Assembly: GCA_000431515.1 (NCBI GenBank)
Contig: HF991351.1
Coordinates: 49,407-84,700, forward strand
Reading direction: 5' to 3'
DNA from: Clostridium sp. CAG:632
Lineage (GTDB): Bacteria > Bacillota > Clostridia > Lachnospirales > Lachnospiraceae
Length of the DNA stretch: 35,294 bases
In this document: one piece after another, positions 17,931 to 26,117 of the stretch
Layout: every line of letters begins with the position of its first letter
How positions within the stretch are numbered: position 1 is the first letter of the stretch
Notes under the pieces: model-generated
Told to the model about the DNA's origin: nothing
What the model saw: only the letters and a program-made list of their open reading frames with translations
The model's database searches: none
Made by a program: the position numbers and the translations under genes

Positions 17931-18316
17931 GTGCTTTTTTGCATTTTTTAGATTCATTGCACATTTTCTTTGTTTATTTTGGGGATGTTAATTACATTTT
18001 TCATCTTCTTTCTGGTTTTTTTGTCCATTTTTCAGCAACTATTGTTTTCATCAGTCGGATAATTTACTTACTTTTCCTATCCTTGTGTCTTTTTTTTGAG
18101 TTTTTTTCAAAATTGTGCAACTTTTATCATGCTCGCTTTGTTTTTTTCTTAATTGTACAATTAATTATGTCTTTTTGTGGTGTTTCTTTTATTCCTGTCA
18201 CATTTCATTTTCAAAACTGTTTCAGAATTGTTACAAATGTTTTTTTGTGCATTTTTGTCAATCCATTTCTCATTTTTCTTTTCTTCATCATGTAATTTAT
18301 ACAACGTTTTTTTTCA
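17931..18316. other. T-rich intergenic region without credible genes
   Basis: About 385 bases between the importer promoter and the ABC-F terminator are strikingly T-rich on the plus strand: 31 of 60 and 33 of 60 bases in the two lines I counted. Repeated T runs of 5-8 bases occur. Open frames here encode only phenylalanine/leucine-rich junk with no ribosome sites. Seen from the importer promoter it is an A-tract-rich upstream region that could be curved or act as an UP element. It contains one 16-base palindrome. Confidence 0.7.
18149..18164. repeat. 16-base perfect palindrome
   Basis: TTAATTGTACAATTAA is its own reverse complement. It stands about 220 bases upstream of the importer -35 element inside the T-rich region. 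The AT-rich composition raises the chance of such a palindrome, so an operator role is only a possibility. Confidence 0.5.
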
Positions 18317-18346
18317 AAAAAAGAAACCGGCTTTTTACCGGTTTCT
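18316..18346 (-). terminator. Intrinsic terminator of ABC-F operon
   Basis: A perfect nine-base stem (AGAAACCGG with CCGGTTTCT, seven-base loop) is followed on the minus strand by seven T. It lies about 30 bases past the ABC-F stop. Confidence 0.9.
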
Positions 18347-18374
18347 CTTTTTGTTTATTTTTACTATAACCTTT

Positions 18375-20012
18375 TTACTCTTCTTCCTCGTCCGTAACCG
18401 CCATATTCATAACCTGACGTTTTCTTGCAAGCTCATCATTCGCCAGATACTCATCATATGTGGTCTGCTTATCGATCAGTCCTGTATTGGTCAGTTCCAT
18501 GATACGATTTGCGGTTGTCTGGAGCAGCTGATGATCCTGAGACGAGAACAGGATCACGCCCGGGAATTTCATCATACCGTTGTTCAGAGCGGTGATTGAC
18601 TCCATATCCAGATGGTTGGTAGGTTCATCCATGATCAGGACGTTGGAGCCCATGATCATAAGCTTTGATAAAAGGCAGCGCACCTTTTCACCACCGGAAA
18701 GCACCTTGACCTTCTTCACGCCATCCTCACCGGCAAAGAGCATTCTTCCGAGGAATCCGCGCACATAGGTTGCATCCTTCTCCTCAGAGTACTGCGTCAG
18801 CCAATCAACGATAATATAATCATTGTCAAATTCTTTTGTGAAGTCCTTTGGAAAATATCCCTGTGAAGTAGTCACTCCCCATTTATAATTTCCCTCATCC
18901 GGTTCCATTTCACCTGCCAGAATCTGGAAGAGCGTGGTGGTCGCAATTGTATTCGGTCCTACAAATGCCACCTTATCTCCCTTATTAATTGTGAAGGAAA
19001 TATTATCGAGTACCTTTACACCGTCAATTGTCTTTGACATCTTCTCGACTGTCAGCACTTCATTTCCAATCTCACGGTTCGGTCTGAAATCAATATATGG
19101 ATACTTCCGGCTTGACGGACGGATATCATCTAGTTCAATTTTTTCCAAAGCACGTTTTCTGGAGGTTGCCTGCTTAGACTTTGAAGCATTTGCAGAGAAC
19201 CGTTGAATAAATTCCTGCAGTTCTTTGATCTTCTCTTCCTTTTTCTTATTCGCTTCCTTCTGCTGTTTGATCATCAGCTGGCTGGACTCATACCAGAAAT
19301 CATAATTACCGGCATACAGCTGAATCTTACCATAGTCCACATCTGCGGTATGCGTACATACTTTATTTAAGAAGTAACGGTCATGGGATACAACAATGAC
19401 TGTATTATCAAAATTGATCAAGAATTCTTCCAGCCATGCGATCGCGTCCAGATCCAGGTGGTTTGTCGGCTCATCCAGAAGAAGAACATCCGGATTACCG
19501 AACAGTGCCTGTGCCAGCAGTACCTTTACCTTCAGGGCCGGTGCCAGCTCGCTCATCTGCTTATAATGCAGATCGGTGTCAATTCCAAGACCGTTCAGAA
19601 GGGTCGCCGCATCGGACTCCGCTTCCCAGCCGTTCATATTGGCGAACTCGCCTTCCAGCTCTGCAGCCTTTACGCCATCCTCATCCGTAAAGTCTTCCTT
19701 GGCATAAATGGCATCCTTTTCCTTCATGATCTCATACAGTCTCTGATTTCCCATGATAACTGTATCCAGAACCGGATATGCATCATATTGGAAATGATCC
19801 TGTTTTAATATAGACAATCGCTCACCCGGATCCATGATAATTTCACCCTTGGTCGGTTCCAATTCTCCGGATAATATTTTCAGAAATGTTGATTTTCCGG
19901 CGCCGTTTGCACCGATCAATCCATAACAGTTTCCCGGTGTGAACTTGATGTTAACATCCTCAAACAATGCTTTTTTTCCAAGTCTCAGAGTTACATTTAC
20001 TGCACTTATCAT
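18375..20012 (-). CDS. ABC-F family ATPase, YbiT-like
   Basis: This 545-residue soluble protein has two ATP-binding domains and no membrane segments, as ABC-F ribosome-associated factors do. Domain 1 has Walker A GANGAGKST (34-42), a non-classical signature (SELAPALKVKVLLAQAL) and Walker B VLLLDEPTNHLD. A charged helical linker spans about 240-300. Domain 2 has a normal signature LSGGEKVRC and Walker B VLIMDEPTNHLD, but its Walker A reads GPNTIATTT, with Thr358 where the lysine should be. The altered first signature is typical of the YbiT branch. It overlaps the CorC-like gene by four bases. Any effect on translation is inferred from the family. Confidence 0.9.
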   Translation of the reverse strand: MISAVNVTLRLGKKALFEDVNIKFTPGNCYGLIGANGAGKSTFLKILSGELEPTKGEIIMDPGERLSILKQDHFQYDAYPVLDTVIMGNQRLYEIMKEKDAIYAKEDFTDEDGVKAAELEGEFANMNGWEAESDAATLLNGLGIDTDLHYKQMSELAPALKVKVLLAQALFGNPDVLLLDEPTNHLDLDAIAWLEEFLINFDNTVIVVSHDRYFLNKVCTHTADVDYGKIQLYAGNYDFWYESSQLMIKQQKEANKKKEEKIKELQEFIQRFSANASKSKQATSRKRALEKIELDDIRPSSRKYPYIDFRPNREIGNEVLTVEKMSKTIDGVKVLDNISFTINKGDKVAFVGPNTIATTTLFQILAGEMEPDEGNYKWGVTTSQGYFPKDFTKEFDNDYIIVDWLTQYSEEKDATYVRGFLGRMLFAGEDGVKKVKVLSGGEKVRCLLSKLMIMGSNVLIMDEPTNHLDMESITALNNGMMKFPGVILFSSQDHQLLQTTANRIMELTNTGLIDKQTTYDEYLANDELARKRQVMNMAVTDEEEE

Positions 20013-21382
20013 CTTGATACCCTTTCTTCTCTTTCATCGTTGTTTATCTTATCGTTTGATTTATTTCCGGAATTATCCGCAGCTTCTTCGGTTTCTTCCG
20101 GCTTCAGAAGTGTTACCCGGACTCGTTCCACTCTGGTTTTGTCCGCTTCCAGTACTTCAAACTCTACATTCTGTTCCCGGACAGTCTCACCCGCTTTAGG
20201 CAGATGGTCTAACAGTTCGATCACATAGCCGCCCACAGAATCGTAATCCTCCGACTCCAGCTTCAGTTCCAGTGCATCATTCAGATCATCAATCTTCGCT
20301 GCACCATCTACTTCATACTGATTTTCTCCTACCTGCTTTATAACCTCTTCCTCATACTCATCATATTCATCCCGGATTTCACCTACGATTTCTTCTAAAA
20401 GATCCTCTAACGTAATCATTCCGGCCGCTGCACCATACTCATCTAATACGATGGTAATAGACACAGAATTCTTCCGCATCTCATCCATAATATTAGATGT
20501 TTTCTGATATTCATACGTATAATACGGTTCTCGCATGATCGACCGGATCTGAAACGGCCGCTTTTCTGTAGCTTCTACTTCCCGGTAAAAGAACAGATCT
20601 TTCATGTGCAGAATCCCTATGATATTCTCCTTGTTTTCTTCATAGATCGGCAGCCGGCTGAACTGTTCTTCCATAAAAAGTCCAAGAACCTCTTCATAAG
20701 ATGCGTCTACCGATGCCATGGTGATATCCGTTCTCGGAATCATAACCTCTTTTGCAATGGAGTCGCCGAAGTCTACCACATTCGTGATCATATCCTTCTC
20801 TTCCCCTTCGATCACTCCATCCTCATGGCTGACATTCACAATCGTCCGAAGCTCCGATTCTGTCATCTGTTTATTCATTGCGCTCTTATCCACACGAAGA
20901 ATCCAGTAAATAAAATTACATAGCTTATCCAGCACCCAGATAACCGGTGTCAGTATGATTGATAATACTTTGATCGGAATTGCATAAAACAATGCAAACT
21001 TCTCATTATATATCGTAGCCAGATTTTTCGGTGTAATCTCGCCAAACAGCAGAATCAGCACTGTTAAAATACCGGTCGCTATGCCAACAGCCGCGCTTCC
21101 AAACAGATTGGTAGCCAATACGGTCGCCAGCGAAGACGATGTAATATTTACAATATTATTTCCTATTAATATCGCACTTAACACTTTACCCGGATTTTCC
21201 ATAAGGCTAAGCACGACTGCCGCCCGCCGGTTTCCCTCTTCTGCCAATGCTTTCATTTTATATAGACTAACCGTCGTCAGAGACGTCTCTGCCGATGAGA
21301 ATAGTCCTGAAAAAATCAAAAGTATAAACACCACGATTATCTGTATAATCGAGCCTGCCTGTATCGCGGAACTCCCGTCCAA
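20009..21382 (-). CDS. CNNM/CorC (HlyC) family transporter-associated protein
   Basis: This 457-residue membrane protein has an N-terminal DUF21/CNNM domain of about four hydrophobic segments (residues 8-30 with SGLFSSAETSL, and 55-150). Paired CBS domains follow (MIPRTDITMASVD, then IGILHMKDLF), and the C-terminal CorC_HlyC domain holds DEYGAAAGMITLEDLLEEIVGEI. Family members are linked to magnesium and cobalt export or resistance; the haemolysin name is historical. The start is TTG at 21380-21382 behind AGGAG; no in-frame ATG occurs before the membrane segment. The C-terminal tail is highly charged. It is co-transcribed with the ABC-F gene from a consensus promoter. Confidence 0.92.
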   Translation of the reverse strand: MDGSSAIQAGSIIQIIVVFILLIFSGLFSSAETSLTTVSLYKMKALAEEGNRRAAVVLSLMENPGKVLSAILIGNNIVNITSSSLATVLATNLFGSAAVGIATGILTVLILLFGEITPKNLATIYNEKFALFYAIPIKVLSIILTPVIWVLDKLCNFIYWILRVDKSAMNKQMTESELRTIVNVSHEDGVIEGEEKDMITNVVDFGDSIAKEVMIPRTDITMASVDASYEEVLGLFMEEQFSRLPIYEENKENIIGILHMKDLFFYREVEATEKRPFQIRSIMREPYYTYEYQKTSNIMDEMRKNSVSITIVLDEYGAAAGMITLEDLLEEIVGEIRDEYDEYEEEVIKQVGENQYEVDGAAKIDDLNDALELKLESEDYDSVGGYVIELLDHLPKAGETVREQNVEFEVLEADKTRVERVRVTLLKPEETEEAADNSGNKSNDKINNDEREERVSR

Positions 21383-21423
21383 AAATAACCATCTCCTAGC
21401 TTAATTTATTCTAAAATACTATC

Positions 21424-21452
21424 ATTGTACTCAGCCATTGCAAAATTGTCAA
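21424..21452 (-). promoter_or_regulatory. Promoter of CorC/ABC-F operon with inverted repeat over -35
   Basis: TTGACA (21447-21452) and TACAAT (21424-21429) are 17 bases apart on the minus strand. TGCAAAA (21439-21445) and TTTTGCA (21454-21460) form an inverted repeat centred on the -35 element, which could be an operator. Confidence 0.82.
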
Positions 21453-21557
21453 CTTTTGCATCATATTTTTCTCTTTTTCAGTCCATACTAATCAGGAATC
21501 CTTTTGATTCAAACCCCAGAACTCTAATATCAATATCTTTCGAAAGGAGTATTTACC

Positions 21558-21743
21558 ATGCGTAGTTCTCAGGAAACTTATATGAATGTAGCAGAACATT
21601 GCAGTGCTTATGAGCATGTACAGAAGCCAAACTGTTTCTGTAATGAGGCACCAAGCAGCCCAAGCTGCTTAAACTGCAAGCATTTTGCAAAGGATGAGCA
21701 TTGTACACTGGATTTATATGATTCCATTGTCAAAAATCTCTAA
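21558..21743 (+). CDS. Small cysteine-rich protein, possible metal binder
   Basis: This is a 61-residue protein with GAAAGGAG at good distance before its ATG and a terminator hairpin 15 bases past its stop, so I take it as a real gene. It has cysteines at 15, 26, 28, 37, 40 and 49, arranged CxC and CxxC, and histidines at 14, 20, 42 and 48. There is no signal peptide or membrane segment. The pattern suggests a folded metal-binding or redox-active small protein in the cytoplasm. I do not recognise a named family. It is divergent from the CorC-like gene and convergent with ilvC. Confidence 0.8.
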   Translation: MRSSQETYMNVAEHCSAYEHVQKPNCFCNEAPSSPSCLNCKHFAKDEHCTLDLYDSIVKNL

Positions 21744-21757
21744 GTGTACCGTATAAA

Positions 21758-21796
21758 CAAAGGAAGCCCGCTGCAGACAGCAACGGGTTTCCTTTG
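21758..21796. terminator. Bidirectional terminator between small Cys-rich gene and ilvC
   Basis: CAAAGGAA and TTCCTTTG enclose an inner CCCG/CGGG stem. The element lies between the convergent ends of the small plus-strand gene and ilvC and can serve both, with short T-rich runs on either side. Confidence 0.82.
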
Positions 21797-21817
21797 TACA
21801 TAATTATTGTTTCTGAA

Positions 21818-22840
21818 TTAGTTGTTGATCAACTTATCTTCACCATTCCAGCTATACAGCTTACGAATTTCTTCACCAACGATCTCTGATGGATGCTCAG
21901 CATGAAGCTTTCTCATAGTCTTGAAGTGAACCTGACGTCCTGCAGGTGACATATCTAACAAGAATTCCTTAGCGAAGCTACCATCCTGGATATCTGCCAG
22001 AACTTTCTTCATTGCCTTCTTGGTATCTTCTGTAACGATCTTAGGACCTGTTACATAATCACCATATTCAGCCGTATTTGAAATAGAGTATCTCATTCCT
22101 GAGAAGCCTGACTGATAAATCAGATCTACGATCAGCTTCATCTCATGGATACACTCAAAATATGCATTTCTCGGATCATAACCGGCTTCAACCAATGTCT
22201 CGAAACCAGCCTGCATCAGTGCACATACACCACCGCAAAGAACTGCCTGCTCGCCGAAAAGGTCTGTCTCTGTCTCTGTACGGAAGGTAGTCTCCAGTAC
22301 ACCTGCTCTTGCTCCACCAATTGCCAGTGCATATGCAAGTGCGATATCCAGTGCCTTACCGGTAGCATCCTGCTCTACAGCAACCAGACAAGGAGTACCC
22401 TTACCTGCCTGATACTCAGAACGTACAGTATGACCAGGTGCCTTAGGTGCGATCATAGTTACATCTACATCCTTAGGAGGTACGATACATCCATAATGAA
22501 TGTTGAAACCATGTGCGAACATTAACATATTGCCCGGTTCCAGGTTTGGCTCGATATCTTTCTTGTACATATCTGCCTGAAGTTCATCATTGATCAGGAT
22601 CATGATGATATCTGCCTTCTTTGCTGCCTCTGCTGCTGTGTATACTTCAAAGCCCTGTGCTTCTGCCTTTGCCCATGACTTGCTTCCTTTATACAGACCA
22701 ATGATCACATTGCATCCTGATTCCTTTGCATTCAATGCATGCGCATGTCCCTGGCTTCCGTAACCGATTACAGCAATCGTCTTTCCATCCAATAATGATA
22801 AGTTACAATCTTCCTGATAAAAAATTCTTGCTTTTGACAT
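21818..22840 (-). CDS. ilvC: Ketol-acid reductoisomerase
   Basis: This 340-residue enzyme converts acetolactate or acetohydroxybutyrate into dihydroxy-acid in valine, leucine and isoleucine synthesis. The nucleotide-binding GYGSQGHAHALN block begins at G26; a lysine and serines (KGSKSW) follow the second strand, which suggests NADPH preference. The catalytic domain shows PKAPGHTVRSEY, TETDLFGEQAVLCGG and FECIHEMKLIVDLIY, typical of the short class I form. AGGAGG precedes the ATG. It follows ilvN by 58 bases and should be transcribed with it. Confidence 0.97.
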   Translation of the reverse strand: MSKARIFYQEDCNLSLLDGKTIAVIGYGSQGHAHALNAKESGCNVIIGLYKGSKSWAKAEAQGFEVYTAAEAAKKADIIMILINDELQADMYKKDIEPNLEPGNMLMFAHGFNIHYGCIVPPKDVDVTMIAPKAPGHTVRSEYQAGKGTPCLVAVEQDATGKALDIALAYALAIGGARAGVLETTFRTETETDLFGEQAVLCGGVCALMQAGFETLVEAGYDPRNAYFECIHEMKLIVDLIYQSGFSGMRYSISNTAEYGDYVTGPKIVTEDTKKAMKKVLADIQDGSFAKEFLLDMSPAGRQVHFKTMRKLHAEHPSEIVGEEIRKLYSWNGEDKLINN

Positions 22841-22874
22841 TTTATTACATCCTCCTGTAATAGATAAAATTTAT

Positions 22875-22903
22875 AGTGATTACTTCTTATCAAAGTAATT
22901 ACT
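22875..22903 (-). other. Hairpin spanning the ilvN stop codon
   Basis: Eleven-base arms with one mismatch (AGTAATTACTT and AAGTAATCACT, seven-base loop, minus strand) begin at the ilvN stop codon. The hairpin stands in the ilvN-ilvC gap. It lacks a long T run, so RNA processing or translational coupling is more likely than termination. Confidence 0.45.
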
Positions 22904-23390
22904 TGTCTGAATAATTTCCGCGAACCAAGCCGGTCAATCCCGTTCGAACGATCGAGCAGATCTCAAATCCATCCAGCAGTCCAAGGAATGCTTCTACTTT
23001 ATTAATATTACCTGTCAACTCGATCATCAATGAATCAACTGCCACATCCACGATCTTAGCTCGGAATACATCTGCCACGGCAATGATCTGCTGTTTCTCT
23101 GTCTTATCTGCCTTCACCTTCACAAGCACCAGCTCCCGGCATACAGACTGACCATCCTTCAGTTCTGTAACATTAATAACATCTTCTAATTTATATAACT
23201 GCTTCTCAATCTGATCCAGTGTCCGATCATCCCCACTCACCACAACTGTCATGCGGGAATATTTCGGATTCTCTGTCACGCCAACCGTCAGACTATCGAT
23301 ATTATAACCTCTGCGGCTAAACATACCGGACACACGGCTCAGCACACCGGATGAGTTCACTACCAAAAGTGATAAAACCCGTTTTTTCAT
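22899..23390 (-). CDS. ilvN: Acetolactate synthase small (regulatory) subunit
   Basis: This protein of about 163 residues is the regulatory subunit that binds the acetohydroxyacid synthase catalytic subunit and confers valine feedback inhibition. The N-terminal ACT domain reads VNSSGVLSRVSGMFSRRGYN followed by IDSLTVG, and the C-terminal domain (LVKVKADKTEKQQI onward) has the usual length. I start at the ATG at 23390, which has AAGGGTGG at eight bases. The GTG four codons earlier lies in that ribosome site. No catalytic subunit gene (ilvB) is in the window, so it must lie elsewhere. Confidence 0.95.
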   Translation of the reverse strand: MKKRVLSLLVVNSSGVLSRVSGMFSRRGYNIDSLTVGVTENPKYSRMTVVVSGDDRTLDQIEKQLYKLEDVINVTELKDGQSVCRELVLVKVKADKTEKQQIIAVADVFRAKIVDVAVDSLMIELTGNINKVEAFLGLLDGFEICSIVRTGLTGLVRGNYSDK

Positions 23391-23450
23391 GCTATGTACC
23401 ACCCTTCATGATTCTGTCGTCTGCATTCTCCTGCATACGATTCACCTGTC

Positions 23451-23479
23451 ATTGTAACAACTATTAGTTCGGTTGTCAA
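23451..23479 (-). promoter_or_regulatory. Proximal promoter of ilvNC
   Basis: TTGACA (23474-23479) and TACAAT (23451-23456) are separated by 17 bases on the minus strand. The leader is only about 55 bases, too short for a T-box or leucine attenuator. Confidence 0.82.
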
Positions 23480-23485
23480 ACATCC

Positions 23486-23515
23486 ATTATGTCAAATTTC
23501 AGATATTTGTGTCAA
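23486..23515 (-). promoter_or_regulatory. Distal promoter of ilvNC
   Basis: TTGACA (23510-23515) and CATAAT (23486-23491) are separated by 18 bases. A third TTGACA lies at 23490-23495, so TTGACA occurs three times in 42 bases. Confidence 0.6.
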
Positions 23516-23539
23516 TTTCAGGTACAGTCCATTCGTTTC

Positions 23540-25975
23540 CTATTTCACCAGTTCACCGGCCACCAATACAGCTTCTGCCGCATCCTTGGAATAACCGTCC
23601 GCACCGATCTCATCCGCAAAGCTCTGAGTAATAACCGCACCGCCGATCATAATCTTCGCATCGACTTTCTGCGCCTTCGCATATTCCACCACATCTTTCA
23701 TCCGCATCATGGTTGTTGTCATCAGTGCTGACAGCGCTATGATCTTTGCATGTTCCTTCACTGCCACATCAATGATCGTCTCCTTCGGAACATCCTTTCC
23801 GAGATCCAGCACCCGATATCCATAATTTCGGAGCATCAACGCTACCAGATTCTTACCGATATCATGGATGTCACCTTCCACAGTTGCGATTACGATTGTC
23901 GGCATCTCAACACCGGAATTCTTCTTTTCCAGCTTCGGTTCCAGATACTGGATTGCTGTTTCCATGGTTTCTGCGCTGGAAATCAGCTGTGGCAGGAAAT
24001 AAATCTTCTTATTAAACAGCTCGCCCACTTCGTTGATGGCAGGGATCAGATAGGAATCAATGATTTCCTCCGGCTTCTTTCCGGCATTCAGTTCATCCTT
24101 TACACGATCCAGAATCTTGTTCTTATTTCCTTTCAGCACTGCCTCAAATACAGGTGCCGCCGTCTTCGCATCCTTCTTCTCCCCATCTGCCTGATTCGCA
24201 GTCTGCGAGGTCACTACCACATTGGTTGCAAACTGATTCACCCGTTCAATATACCGGACATCTGCCTGTTCTTTATTCAACAGCAGATCCGATGCAAAGG
24301 CCGCATTCATCAGCATTGCCTGAGACGGATTCGCAATTGCCATTGTCAGCCCGTTGGCGATGGCCATCGTCAGGAATGCAGCATTTACATTGATTCGCTC
24401 CGGAAGTCCGAATGAAATATTGGACAATCCGCAGATGGTTGCCAGCTGTAGCTCATTCTTACAGTATGCGATGGTTGCAAGTGTCTCCAACGCCGCTTTT
24501 TTATTCGCTCCGACCGTCGCCACCAGACCATCCACGACAATATCTTCTTTGACAAATCCAAGGTCAAATGCCCGTTGTCTTACCGTTCTTATAATCTCAT
24601 GCTTCTCATCTATACTCTCCGGCAGTCCCTTGTCAGAAAGCGGAAGCAGAATAAACATTGCTCCGTATTTCTTTGCGATTGGAAGAAGCAGATCCATCTT
24701 CGGCTGCTCCATTGATATGGAATTGATCAGGGCACGTCCCGGATAATTCCGAAGGGCAGCCTCAATAATATCCACATGGCTGGAATCAATACAAAGCGGA
24801 AGATTCACCATAGCACTTACCTCTTTGATCACCCGGAGCATCATCTCCTTTTCATCAATTCCGTTCATTCCCATGTTAATGTCCAGAATCTGTGCCCCCA
24901 GCCGCTCCTGTTCCTCTGCCATTTCCAGAACCAGGTCCAAACTACCTTCCCGCAGCTCTGCCTGCAGCTTCTTCTTACCGGTCGGATTGATCCGCTCGCC
25001 AACCACCATAAACGGGCCATCCAGATCTATCTCTACCAGCTTCCGCTCTGAGGTCAGAATCCTCCGTTTCTGTGTGGAAATCTCCGGAACCTCCATTCCT
25101 TTTACTGTCCGTGCCAGAGCCATGATATGCTCCGGGGTGGTACCACAGCATCCGCCTACGATTCCGGCACCGGCCTCTATCAGCTTCTGTCCGGCTTCCG
25201 CGAACTCCTCCGGTGTCATTGCATATACCGTTTCCCCATCTACGATCTCCGGCATGCCCGCATTCGGTTTGGCAATGATCGGCACATTGGCATATTCCTT
25301 CATAGCTGCAATAACCTCACACATCTCATCCGGTCCGGTAGAACAGTTTGCTCCGATAGCATCTACGCCCAGACTCTGCAGCACTGTCACTGCCGTTCCC
25401 GGATCCGTGCCAAACAGGGTTCTGCCGTCCTCATTAAAGGTCAGGGTCGCCATGATCGGCAGATCACAGGTTTCTTTTGCCGCCAGAACTGCCGCACGGG
25501 TCTCTGCCAGACTCATCATCGTCTCAACTACCAGCAGGTCTACACCGGCCTCTGCAAGATACCGGATCTGCTCCTTATATACATCGATCAGCTCTTCCAG
25601 CTCCAGATTGCCCATCGGCGCCAGCTGCTTTCCTGTCATGGTAATGTCACCGGCTATATATCCCCGGCACCCCGCCTTTACTACCGCCTGCTTAGAAATC
25701 GCAACCAGTTCTTTATTCATGCTCTCGATCCGGTCTTCCAGCCCGTACTCCTCGAGCTTGATCCGGTTCGCCGTAAAGGTCGGTGCGTAAACAATATTCG
25801 AACCTGCTTCAATATACGCAGCCTGCAGGTCGATCATCACCTGTGGGTGTTCTAAGATCCACTGTTCCGGGCAGACTCCCATCGGCATACCTGCCTTCAT
25901 CAGATTGGTTCCGGTCGCTCCGTCCAGAACCAAAATTCTATTTTCAAACAAATTTCGAAACTGTTCCCGTGTCAT
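23540..25975 (-). CDS. metH: Cobalamin-dependent methionine synthase without reactivation domain
   Basis: This 811-residue enzyme moves a methyl group from methyltetrahydrofolate through cobalamin to homocysteine. The homocysteine domain (1-290) has zinc-ligand cysteines C211, C276 and C277. The folate-binding domain spans about 315-570 (VVGERINPTGKKKL). The cobalamin cap covers about 610-690, and the Rossmann domain has the D702-x-H704-x-x-G707 signature. Nothing remains of the roughly 330-residue SAM-dependent reactivation domain of E. coli MetH, a form common in Clostridia, where reactivation is done by a separate protein. AAGGAG lies nine bases before the ATG. No B12 or SAM riboswitch fits in the short upstream gap. 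Confidence 0.96.
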   Translation of the reverse strand: MTREQFRNLFENRILVLDGATGTNLMKAGMPMGVCPEQWILEHPQVMIDLQAAYIEAGSNIVYAPTFTANRIKLEEYGLEDRIESMNKELVAISKQAVVKAGCRGYIAGDITMTGKQLAPMGNLELEELIDVYKEQIRYLAEAGVDLLVVETMMSLAETRAAVLAAKETCDLPIMATLTFNEDGRTLFGTDPGTAVTVLQSLGVDAIGANCSTGPDEMCEVIAAMKEYANVPIIAKPNAGMPEIVDGETVYAMTPEEFAEAGQKLIEAGAGIVGGCCGTTPEHIMALARTVKGMEVPEISTQKRRILTSERKLVEIDLDGPFMVVGERINPTGKKKLQAELREGSLDLVLEMAEEQERLGAQILDINMGMNGIDEKEMMLRVIKEVSAMVNLPLCIDSSHVDIIEAALRNYPGRALINSISMEQPKMDLLLPIAKKYGAMFILLPLSDKGLPESIDEKHEIIRTVRQRAFDLGFVKEDIVVDGLVATVGANKKAALETLATIAYCKNELQLATICGLSNISFGLPERINVNAAFLTMAIANGLTMAIANPSQAMLMNAAFASDLLLNKEQADVRYIERVNQFATNVVVTSQTANQADGEKKDAKTAAPVFEAVLKGNKNKILDRVKDELNAGKKPEEIIDSYLIPAINEVGELFNKKIYFLPQLISSAETMETAIQYLEPKLEKKNSGVEMPTIVIATVEGDIHDIGKNLVALMLRNYGYRVLDLGKDVPKETIIDVAVKEHAKIIALSALMTTTMMRMKDVVEYAKAQKVDAKIMIGGAVITQSFADEIGADGYSKDAAEAVLVAGELVK

Positions 25976-26027
25976 AAGTCGTATCTCCTTTTTGTTTCCT
26001 CATTACGAGCACTCTAAACTGGGTCTT

Positions 26028-26036
26028 AGTATAGCA
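26028..26036 (-). promoter_or_regulatory. Extended -10 promoter of metH
   Basis: The minus strand reads TGCTATACT about 50 bases before metH, an extended -10 element. The -35 region is weak, as is common with extended -10 promoters. The divergent gene has the same nine bases. Confidence 0.6.
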
Positions 26037-26090
26037 TTTATGTATGAAAAATGGAAGAGCCGTTTTCTTATGGAAAAAAAGTCCGTCCTA

Positions 26091-26099
26091 TGCTATACT
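26091..26099 (+). promoter_or_regulatory. Extended -10 promoter of CbiET-like gene
   Basis: TGCTATACT stands 37 bases before the ATG. It is identical to the metH -10 element on the other strand, which hints at shared control of the two divergent genes. No consensus -35 is present. Confidence 0.6.
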
Positions 26100-26101
26100 G
26101 A

Positions 26102-26117
26102 ACTCATATATATGAGT
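26102..26117. promoter_or_regulatory. 16-base palindrome at predicted start site (possible operator)
   Basis: ACTCATATATATGAGT is a perfect palindrome that begins three bases past the -10 and so covers the predicted transcription start of the CbiET-like gene. Its location is typical of a repressor operator, but the core is simple AT sequence and no candidate repressor is in the window. Confidence 0.4.

Noticed and set aside
17915..18599. Several plus-strand open frames rich in phenylalanine and leucine
   Set aside because: They translate the T-rich gap or the antisense of the ABC-F gene, have no ribosome sites and show no protein-like composition.
23403..23450. Possible T-box or leader peptide before ilvN
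   Set aside because: The leader is too short and shows no T-box motif or run of branched-chain codons.
24825..25790. Plus-strand open frame of 321 residues
   Set aside because: It is antisense to metH, serine/arginine/proline-biased and lacks a ribosome site; metH motifs fix the true strand.
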